A stretch of 11,606 bases of DNA from Victivallales bacterium. Its GTDB lineage: Bacteria > Verrucomicrobiota > Lentisphaeria > Oligosphaerales > Oligosphaeraceae. This document shows, piece by piece, positions 1 through 6,217 of the stretch. A program made the position numbers and the translations under genes. Location of the stretch: NCBI GenBank assembly GCA_017963875.1, contig JAGCTA010000220.1, forward strand, positions 1 to 11,606. Direction: 5' to 3'. The first letter of the stretch is position 1; each line of letters begins with the position of its first letter. The notes under the pieces were generated by a model. The model was not told the DNA's origin. It worked only from the letters and a program-made list of their open reading frames with translations, and made no database searches.

Positions 1-1510
1 CCCACATGATTTCGTTGATACGTTGGGCCAATGCTTTCGCCTCGGAGCGGTGGCGTGTCGCCTCCTCGTTCTTGCCAAGTATTTCTGCGGCCTGTGCAAG
101 TATTTCCAGTTCTCGCACGCGATAACTGTTGAGATCGACTGGTTGAATTGGGCGTTCAAACTTTTTCAGGTCCTTGTTGAAGCCGCCCCACGCGTAGCGG
201 ACGGAATAGTCCCATCCGACGAGAAGGCTGTCGGTCTGGATAATCATGCCGTCCTTTACGAACTTGTCATACTTCTTGCAGTTTTTGAGCACTTCATCAT
301 AGAGTCGGCTCAGATAGTTAAGATCGCCGTTGCGCAGGAAGAACTCCCAGCCCGCCATGGTGGTCAGACCGAAATTGAGTGGGGAAACGGGCCTCAAAAA
401 GTGAAAAACCATGTGATCGACCATCGACAGCATGGGCTTTCCTTCGAGCCATCGTGCGCCCGTGATGATGTGTGCGGTGTCTTCGTCCCATCCGAGCCAC
501 AGCCAGTCACCCTCCTTTGATGGGCAGATGTAGTCAGGCGATCCGTCGGGCTTGAGGAAGCAGTCCGCCTTGAACGCATAGTAACTCCACGCATAGAATT
601 GCGCCAGTTGGAGGTCGCTACTTGCAAAATAGGGCACGGCGTTCTGGAAATAGTCCGCCCACACCTGATGGCTTGCCGTAAAGAAAGCATCAGGAGCCGC
701 TGTCAATGCGGCGAGTCTCGATGTTTCTGATGAGCCAGGCGCATTGGTGACCGATGTTACAAGAAAGCAGTCAAAAGTATCGTCCACGCCGTCCAGCGGA
801 ATTTCAAAGACGGCGTGCGTTTCGGTGTCAATCATCTCCTTGCTGGCGTATGCGGCGCGCATTGGTGGCACCTTGACATCCTGGAAGACCGCTTGGGTGA
901 TTTCAGGGCTGTTCATTGCAAAATATTGCGTGTAGCCTTTCAGACAGTCACGGTCCATGTCAAACCTGATCGTGCTGTCCTCAATGCGTCCGACGCCCTG
1001 GCACATGCTTTTCAACGTAATTGTCCAGTAGCCTTTTTTTCCCTTCAGGCCACTCGCGTGGATGAGAAGCCCGACCCTGTCGTCAAGAATCGCGATTTTT
1101 TCGCGCACGGTGATGCCTTCGGCAGTGAACTTGGCAATTATATGGTCGCAATCCCAGAAACTCTCCTCCTCGACAGGGGAGAAAGCCACGGGCTTACCGT
1201 CCAGCGAAAGGGTCAGCACGGCGGTTTTCTCGTATGGCTGGCGGACGAACGTCTTGCAGTTGCGCGGCGGCTTGTACCAACTGCTTACGCCGATGGAATC
1301 TGGCTCAGTGAGGCGGTGGCAGTTCATCACGTTGTCAAAGAGAAAACTGGCATCCGTGCGTTTCAACACCTTAAAATAGTCTGTTGGCTCGAAGGCAAGC
1401 ACTGTGGCTTCGCACAACAGCAGTGCCGTCATCAGAAAAGATTTCCGTGCAAAGGAGAAAACAGAACACCGAACCTGTTGTCTTGAGAGATTGTGGATGA
1501 AAGTTTTCAT
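1..1510 (-). CDS. Exported (alpha/alpha)6-barrel glycoside hydrolase, GH63/MGH1-like (3' end beyond window)
   Basis: The frame is open without a stop from ATG 1508-1510 to the left window edge, giving 503 residues and no C-terminus. The N-terminus looks like a signal peptide: basic n-region (RKSF near residues 22-25), hydrophobic core (FLMTALLLCEATVLA) and likely cleavage after A39, so the protein is probably exported. Residues about 45-290 look like a beta-sandwich of the kind preceding the barrel in GH63-like enzymes. From about residue 295 the sequence is helical and Trp-rich. The stretch GDWLWLGWDEDTAH (W341, D342) matches the barrel segment that carries the general acid Asp in GH63/mannosylglycerate-hydrolase-like enzymes. 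LLVGWDYSVRYAWGG (W433, D434) matches the later substrate-binding segment. The catalytic base would lie beyond the window. No good Shine-Dalgarno is visible before the ATG. The gene starts 47 bp after the EEP gene and is probably co-transcribed with it. GH78-like or another six-hairpin family is the main alternative; substrate is unknown. Confidence 0.
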   Translation of the reverse strand, partial: MKTFIHNLSRQQVRCSVFSFARKSFLMTALLLCEATVLAFEPTDYFKVLKRTDASFLFDNVMNCHRLTEPDSIGVSSWYKPPRNCKTFVRQPYEKTAVLTLSLDGKPVAFSPVEEESFWDCDHIIAKFTAEGITVREKIAILDDRVGLLIHASGLKGKKGYWTITLKSMCQGVGRIEDSTIRFDMDRDCLKGYTQYFAMNSPEITQAVFQDVKVPPMRAAYASKEMIDTETHAVFEIPLDGVDDTFDCFLVTSVTNAPGSSETSRLAALTAAPDAFFTASHQVWADYFQNAVPYFASSDLQLAQFYAWSYYAFKADCFLKPDGSPDYICPSKEGDWLWLGWDEDTAHIITGARWLEGKPMLSMVDHMVFHFLRPVSPLNFGLTTMAGWEFFLRNGDLNYLSRLYDEVLKNCKKYDKFVKDGMIIQTDSLLVGWDYSVRYAWGGFNKDLKKFERPIQPVDLNSYRVRELEILAQAAEILGKNEEATRHRSEAKALAQRINEIMW

Positions 1511-1557
1511 GGGCGACCTGGAATGTTGATGGTTAGTTATAAATTTGTCTAAAAGTT

Positions 1558-2382
1558 TCAGTTGTCAATGAATACATCGGCAAAGATAGGCGAATGGTCC
1601 GTCGCGTCCAAGGCGTCTTGATCAAGGATAACGACTTCTTGCAGAATGCGCACGGACGGCCTGTAAACGACGAGATGGTCTATGGAATAGTCTTTCACAT
1701 TGTTCTGGGGGCGCGGGCATCCATGGTATTTGTCGTCATCGCCGCGCACGGGATCGCCGTGATGCGAACATTCAGGCGAGGCGATTTCAGCAAACTCCTG
1801 AGCACTCTCAAAACCGTATTTTTGCATGACCTTGAATGGGTCGGACGAGACCTCGCAATTGAAGTCACCGCCGCCAATGACGGCGCAGTCATATTTTCTC
1901 TGCAATTCTGTCAACTTCTCCATGAGTTTTTCTGCGTTCACCGTGCGGATGTAGTCGCCTTCCTCTGTGGATTTCCAGAAGAAATGGGTGGAATATCCGA
2001 TGAAGCGCTTCCCAGTCTCGCGATCCCTGAAGAGTCCCCAGGTGAAGCCCTTGGTACGGTCGAGTTTTGGATGGTACTGCTGCCAGCCGCCTTCCAGTAG
2101 GTCAAGTCGTGCGGGGCGGTACATCAGCGGAATGTAGTTCACATGTGAAGGGCCGTCGCCCTCCACGACGGTGTATTCTTCCTTCAGTCGTGTGAACAGT
2201 CGCGACGCCCACCAGTTTGGCGTGACTTCCTGCATTCCAAGGGTATCAGGCAGATAGCGAAGAAAAACGTCCGCCAGTGCATCCTCACGTTCATGTGGAG
2301 GATTTCCAAAATAGTCGCCCCAGATGTTGCTCGACATGATGCGCAGTTCCGCGCCGTTTTTTCTCTCCGCAGCGATATCCAT
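1558..2382 (-). CDS. Endonuclease/exonuclease/phosphatase (EEP) family metal-dependent hydrolase
   Basis: A 274-residue single-domain protein covering a complete EEP fold. All the usual metal and catalytic positions are visible: SSNIW (N19), MQEV (E52), YSTHF (H133), GGDFN (D173, N175), YSIDH (D235, H236) and ATDHSPI (D262, H263). The family hydrolyses phosphodiesters or phosphomonoesters in nucleic acids, lipids, inositol phosphates and other substrates; sequence alone does not choose between them. I chose ATG 2380-2382 because AAGGAG sits 6 bases upstream and the fold begins right after (LRIMSSNIWG). An in-frame ATG at 2446-2448 would give 296 residues, but lacks a Shine-Dalgarno and adds a 22-residue extension that does not look like a signal peptide. 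The protein therefore appears cytoplasmic. It is the first gene of a minus-strand pair with the GH63-like gene, and diverges from the PHP operon. Confidence 0.
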   Translation of the reverse strand: MDIAAERKNGAELRIMSSNIWGDYFGNPPHEREDALADVFLRYLPDTLGMQEVTPNWWASRLFTRLKEEYTVVEGDGPSHVNYIPLMYRPARLDLLEGGWQQYHPKLDRTKGFTWGLFRDRETGKRFIGYSTHFFWKSTEEGDYIRTVNAEKLMEKLTELQRKYDCAVIGGGDFNCEVSSDPFKVMQKYGFESAQEFAEIASPECSHHGDPVRGDDDKYHGCPRPQNNVKDYSIDHLVVYRPSVRILQEVVILDQDALDATDHSPIFADVFIDN

Positions 2383-2388
2383 TTCCAA

Positions 2389-2394
2389 CTCCTT
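2389..2394 (-). promoter_or_regulatory. Shine-Dalgarno (AAGGAG) of the EEP gene
   Basis: On the minus strand AAGGAG lies 6 bases before ATG 2380-2382. It is the strongest ribosome binding site in the window and favours the shorter start of the EEP gene over ATG 2446-2448. Confidence 0.
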
Positions 2395-2461
2395 GAAAAC
2401 AAATGGAAAAAAAGACTTGTGTTTTTTCATGTTTTTTATGCCATTCATGGATTATGTTCTT

Positions 2462-2489
2462 AATATAACGTCAGCATGAAGCGACACAA
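2462..2489 (-). promoter_or_regulatory. Putative promoter for the EEP/GH63-like genes
   Basis: Read on the minus strand, TTGTGT (2484-2489) is followed after 16 bases by TATATT (2462-2467), a 5 of 6 match to the -10 consensus; the -35 match is weak (3 of 6). Transcription would start near 2455, leaving a leader of about 70-75 bases before ATG 2382 and only a few bases before ATG 2448, which again favours the shorter start. The -10 sits in a 10-base word also found at the predicted GH2 promoter. Confidence 0.
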
Positions 2490-2604
2490 GCCACCTTGCG
2501 TTTTAAAAAGTCTCTCAGATACTGAACTGGAAAAGCCAGGAAACGATAGTATTGTAATGTTGAGTTCAAGGGCTATGTCGCTGAAACAAAAGGGGAGCGA
2601 TTCC

Positions 2605-2633
2605 TTGATTTCGAGTCTTTCTTGTTTTTTATT
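2605..2633 (+). promoter_or_regulatory. Possible promoter for the PHP operon
   Basis: TTGATT (2605-2610) and TTTATT (2628-2633) are 17 bases apart, each matching the sigma-70 consensus at 4 of 6 positions. Transcription would start about 15 bases before the PHP gene. The match is weak and the region is AT-rich, so a chance occurrence is quite possible. Confidence 0.
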
Positions 2634-2655
2634 CGGACAGTAGTGAGGCATAGGA

Positions 2656-3465
2656 ATGAAAGTTGATATAGATACCCATCTGCATACGCCGCTTTCGAAG
2701 TGCTGCTTTGATCAGCAGGAGACAATTGAGAATGTTGCCTCCATGCTGGCGGGAAGAGGTTATCGCCTGATTGCCGTGACCGACCATGTCTGGGGGCATC
2801 CTACGGTTGCACCGAATGCCTGGTATGCCCGTCATCCAGAGCAGGGCACTCTGGAGCAGGCGGACTATATCCACAAGCATGCCTCGGAATTCCCACTGAC
2901 CGTGCTGGCCAGTTGCGAGGCGGATATGAAGGCCCCTGGCATCTACGGGATAACTGATGCCATGCGTGAGAAACTGGATGTTATCATGCTCTCTACGGAT
3001 CATTTCCAACTACGGGATTTTGTTGAGCAGCCATCGGAAGTCACGCCTGAGAATCTCGCCAAACTGATGATGAAGTTTTTCATGGCGGCTGTCAGGGAAA
3101 GCGGTGCGCAGATTTTTTCGCATCCGCTCTTCACGTCCAGTTATGGCGAATATTACGACCGAACGATGGATTGCATCAGCGATGCCGAACTTCAGGATGC
3201 GCTGGGTGAGGCGGCAGCAAAGGGAATTGCGTTGGAAATCAATGCCATGCTGATGTATGGTTGTGTGACGAAAGGCACCTACAAATGGGAAACGCTGCTG
3301 CGGGTCTTTTCACTTGCGAAGCAGGTTGGCTGCAAATTCACCTTCGGAAGCGATGCTCATAAAATGGAAGAGTTCAATTATGATTATCTTAGCGCCAAAA
3401 TGGCGGATGAGGCTGGGATAACAGAACAGGATATTTACGATTTTTCAAAGTGGGAACGGAAATAA
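2656..3465 (+). CDS. PHP-domain metal-dependent hydrolase (YcdX/histidinol-phosphatase-like)
   Basis: A 269-residue protein that is one PHP domain, a trinuclear metal-dependent phosphoesterase barrel. Visible metal ligands: DTHLHT (H8, H10), VTDH (H44), CEAD (E88), STDH (H116), FSHP (H156) and GSDAH (D233, H235). The third histidine usually found about six residues after the HxH motif is absent: the sequence runs HTPLSKC with C16 there. This is a variant seen in some PHP proteins, and it makes the native activity less certain than plain phosphatase. There is no signal peptide, so it is probably cytoplasmic. The start is supported by GAGG 7 bases before the ATG and by the PHP motif beginning at residue 6. 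It is the first gene of a plus-strand set; the next gene, also with a PHP domain, starts 30 bp after its stop. Substrate unknown. Confidence 0.
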   Translation: MKVDIDTHLHTPLSKCCFDQQETIENVASMLAGRGYRLIAVTDHVWGHPTVAPNAWYARHPEQGTLEQADYIHKHASEFPLTVLASCEADMKAPGIYGITDAMREKLDVIMLSTDHFQLRDFVEQPSEVTPENLAKLMMKFFMAAVRESGAQIFSHPLFTSSYGEYYDRTMDCISDAELQDALGEAAAKGIALEINAMLMYGCVTKGTYKWETLLRVFSLAKQVGCKFTFGSDAHKMEEFNYDYLSAKMADEAGITEQDIYDFSKWERK

Positions 3466-3495
3466 ACAGAACCATCAGCAAAACAAGGCAACAAA

Positions 3496-6168
3496 ATGAC
3501 ATATCCATCTGACAAAGCCTCTCCGCTTTTCAAAATCCCAAATCTTAAAATTAGTGATTTTGACACGGAATGGAAGGTCCCCGCTTTCGTGTTTGATGAA
3601 TCCTGCCTCATAATCGGCGGGGATACCTGGCAAGGGCCTGATGACCTGTCTGGACGGATTCAGGTCGCATGGTGTGAAAAGGGAGTGGTTGTCAGAGCAC
3701 GCGTGCGCGATGACGATGTTGTCAACGACCGTCCGCATGGCGCGCTTTTCACTCGTGATGCCGTCGAGATTTTTCTTGCGCCCGAGGACGGTTCGTCTTT
3801 TTCATGCGGTCCGACACTTCAACTGGTACTTGCGGCTCCGCAGCCCGACGGTATGATACGGTATGATGCCTACTGCAATTCCAAAGCAGACACTGAAAAT
3901 CACTTTGCTGCGTTTGGTCGTCTTGTGGATGGGGGATATGAGATTCAGTCGTTGATTGATTGGGAACTGCTGGGATACGACATCGTGTCTGCGAAGACCC
4001 ATGGATTGCGCATGGCGTTTCACATAGATGACTGGGATTCAAAGGACGCTCCAAGTGCCGTCAGTTCGCCTCGCACGATGGCGCTCAACGGCCTCAGGTC
4101 CTTCGGTAAGCCATGGATTTGGTGTCCGTTCAAACTGGAGGATTCAATCAGTGGCGAGAAAGACTACAACATGTCGTATTATTTTCGCAGGCTTCAAATG
4201 CCTCGGCTGATTTATGACGGCGTTCTGAAAATGTCCACTCCTGTCGCCGCGCAATTCGACATCTATGATTCAGAGAGTGGCAGAGAACTGGCATCGTTCA
4301 GCGGTACAAAGGAAATTGAGTTCGTATGCCCTTCGTCCACGATTGCGCCCAAGGCGATAGTCCGAATGCCTAACGAGTGGGGAATCAAAGCCTACATTGA
4401 CTTTGGATTCTTCAACATATCAACTCTCGCCAACGAACTTGAACCCATGGTAAAGGACTCGGCTCATCCTGACCGCCAGGTCCAGGCGCTGGGGGTGTTT
4501 TCCTGCCTGGAGTTCGCAAAATGCCAATTAGACGTGACATCGCCGCAATCGCGCTTCCGTCAAGAACTTGAATGGCGTCTGAAGAGGCTTGCAGGTGAGG
4601 ATGTCTCCAACGCGCCTGGGCTTTTGCATCTTCTGAATCTCATGGGTGAAAGTGACGGGCAGTTTGTCGTGGAGTTTGCGCGCAACAGCGCCACGCACGC
4701 AACTCTAACTGCCTTGTGGGGAACTGTTCCTCTGTTCTACGCGTCCATAGACGAGTTCCCGACGGATGGAGATGCTGCAATGCGCGTGTCAAGGCTGCTT
4801 GCCTTCAAGACGCGGATAAAAGAGCAAAAACTTCGTGGCTTCGACGAAGCATGGCTGGCAAGAGGCCATCGATTTGGCGGTGGATGCTCGTGGGACCTTG
4901 ACATAGAGCATCTTGTCTCGGTATCATCCCCGCGTGACCCACAGAAAAGAATTCGCTTCCTGCCAGAGGACGCGCTTGCCTTGTCACCAGTCGGCTATGT
5001 ACGCTATGACGACGCTCCACAGTCCATGATAGACCTAATGGAACGCGCTGGCTTGAAGGAACTTGATCAGGATGAGGCCAAGAAGGCAATCGGCCATGTT
5101 GTGTATGTCGGAAGTGGCGATCTGGCATCGACTGGCAGTAAGTACAGTTATTTCCATTCGCTTAACGGAGTAGAGACAGAGACGCTGTTTGTGCGCAAAG
5201 GGAGCATGGTGATAACCACGTCTGGAAACATTTTGGAGAATGGGCTGGAACTTCTTGAGGCAATTGAAGCGGGCAGGCCTATCACGAGGCAGAAGATCAT
5301 TCGCTGGCGCGGACGGCTTCTTGAAAACCTTGGTGGCGACGTGCCAGAGGCTCGTGAAGATGGACGCAGACTCCATAGTGGCGATGTGCACACGCACACG
5401 AATTATTCCGATGGCAGCGGGACGCCCGCAGGCCTTCTCTACGAGGCGGCATTAAGCGGCATGGACTTCCTTGTCATAACGGACCACGGAACCACGAATG
5501 GGGCTGAACGGCTCGTCGCTGCACAGGCGAAGGCAAACAACCGCTTTCCAATCATCGTGGGCGAAGAGATAACCTTGAGCAAGGCATACCATTTGAATTT
5601 CATGCCACTGACATCGTGCATATCGCAGGAACATCCATATGTAGAACTTGTCAAGGAGGCAAAAAGGCAGGGGGCCGTCGGGCTTCTGAATCACCCGATG
5701 ACCTATGGCAACAACTTGCGGAAATTCTGGTATTCAGATTTCAGGGGAACTGGGCTGGACGCCGTGGAACGCCGTATCGAATATGTCGAAAAGTGGAAGG
5801 CCAACGGAAACGCTCCTGTCGTGCTTGGCAGCACAGACACGCACAACGGCATTTTCGGTCACATGGAGCGTAGCGTTATTCTTGCCGACCAACCGACTCC
5901 CTCAGCATTTGCAGATGCCGTCAGGGGACACAATGCTGGGATGCTTGCTCCAGATTTGGCACAATATGTCATTGCGGACAAACGCGTCACAGACGCTGTG
6001 CGGGCTGCTCTTGGGGACGTGGAACTCCCTGCCATTCACTCAAGGCGAGTCGCAGATGCCTTCTCTGATACAGACATGAGTGAATTCCTTAAGGCCGCTC
6101 CAGACGGGGCAGGTGCCGCACCGCACTACGGAAATGGCGACCCCAATGAAATCATTGAGCCACTTTAG
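3496..6168 (+). CDS. CBM9-like/PHP fusion protein, CehA/McbA-type metallohydrolase
   Basis: An 890-residue protein with three parts. Residues about 20-235 resemble a DOMON/CBM9-like beta-sandwich (RDDDVVND, RDAVEIFLAPED, IDWELLGYD, AFHIDDWD), a fold that often binds sugars. Residues about 240-620 match nothing I recognise: a short beta-rich stretch, then mostly helical sequence. Residues about 625-825 are a PHP domain of the CehA/McbA type: VHTHTNYSDG (H632, H634, D639), ITDHG (D663, H664), VGEE (E690, E691), LNHP (H733) and GSTDTHNG (D781, H783). All metal positions appear intact. Family members hydrolyse phosphate or other esters using metal ions. No signal peptide is visible, which is odd for a carbohydrate-binding fold unless the ligand is an imported oligosaccharide. 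AAGG lies 7 bases before the ATG. The tail after residue 825 is Asp/Pro/Ala-rich and low in structure. It sits between a second PHP gene and an exported glycosidase-like gene, implying a job on the same substrate. Confidence 0.
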   Translation: MTYPSDKASPLFKIPNLKISDFDTEWKVPAFVFDESCLIIGGDTWQGPDDLSGRIQVAWCEKGVVVRARVRDDDVVNDRPHGALFTRDAVEIFLAPEDGSSFSCGPTLQLVLAAPQPDGMIRYDAYCNSKADTENHFAAFGRLVDGGYEIQSLIDWELLGYDIVSAKTHGLRMAFHIDDWDSKDAPSAVSSPRTMALNGLRSFGKPWIWCPFKLEDSISGEKDYNMSYYFRRLQMPRLIYDGVLKMSTPVAAQFDIYDSESGRELASFSGTKEIEFVCPSSTIAPKAIVRMPNEWGIKAYIDFGFFNISTLANELEPMVKDSAHPDRQVQALGVFSCLEFAKCQLDVTSPQSRFRQELEWRLKRLAGEDVSNAPGLLHLLNLMGESDGQFVVEFARNSATHATLTALWGTVPLFYASIDEFPTDGDAAMRVSRLLAFKTRIKEQKLRGFDEAWLARGHRFGGGCSWDLDIEHLVSVSSPRDPQKRIRFLPEDALALSPVGYVRYDDAPQSMIDLMERAGLKELDQDEAKKAIGHVVYVGSGDLASTGSKYSYFHSLNGVETETLFVRKGSMVITTSGNILENGLELLEAIEAGRPITRQKIIRWRGRLLENLGGDVPEAREDGRRLHSGDVHTHTNYSDGSGTPAGLLYEAALSGMDFLVITDHGTTNGAERLVAAQAKANNRFPIIVGEEITLSKAYHLNFMPLTSCISQEHPYVELVKEAKRQGAVGLLNHPMTYGNNLRKFWYSDFRGTGLDAVERRIEYVEKWKANGNAPVVLGSTDTHNGIFGHMERSVILADQPTPSAFADAVRGHNAGMLAPDLAQYVIADKRVTDAVRAALGDVELPAIHSRRVADAFSDTDMSEFLKAAPDGAGAAPHYGNGDPNEIIEPL

Positions 6169-6217
6169 ACGGCTAATTTTATAGGATATCAGATTAGACA
6201 AATACCACGGAATACCC

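Larger units (their letters stand above)
2383..2655. other. Divergent intergenic control region
   Basis: This gap separates the minus-strand EEP/GH63-like pair from the plus-strand PHP operon and must hold promoters for both directions. It is more AT-rich than the flanking genes. I see promoter-like elements facing each way, plus the words GTATTGTAAT (2549-2558, plus strand) and GTTATATTAA (2460-2469, minus strand), both of which recur upstream of the GH2 gene. I see no long inverted repeat, tRNA or convincing small gene. A 63-codon minus-strand ORF at 2460-2651 has no ribosome binding site and no recognisable content. Confidence 0.

Noticed and set aside
815..1486. 223-codon plus-strand ORF, and the 165-codon plus-strand ORF at 23-520
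   Set aside because: Both lie antisense to the GH63/MGH1-like gene, whose minus-strand frame is open throughout with a signal peptide and family motifs. The plus-strand translations show no recognisable domain.
1594..2100. 168-codon plus-strand ORF
   Set aside because: Antisense shadow of the EEP gene, which carries a full set of catalytic motifs.
2383..2448. Longer N-terminus of the EEP protein from ATG 2446-2448
   Set aside because: No ribosome binding site and no signal peptide; AAGGAG is correctly placed for ATG 2380-2382. Kept as an alternative only.
2529..2541. Inverted repeat CTGG-N5-CCAG in the divergent gap
   Set aside because: Only a four-base stem; expected by chance.
2460..2651. 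63-codon minus-strand ORF in the divergent gap
   Set aside because: No ribosome binding site, no recognisable content, and it overlaps promoter-like elements facing both ways.
2629..3009. 126-codon minus-strand ORF
   Set aside because: Antisense to the PHP gene, whose metal-binding motifs are clear.
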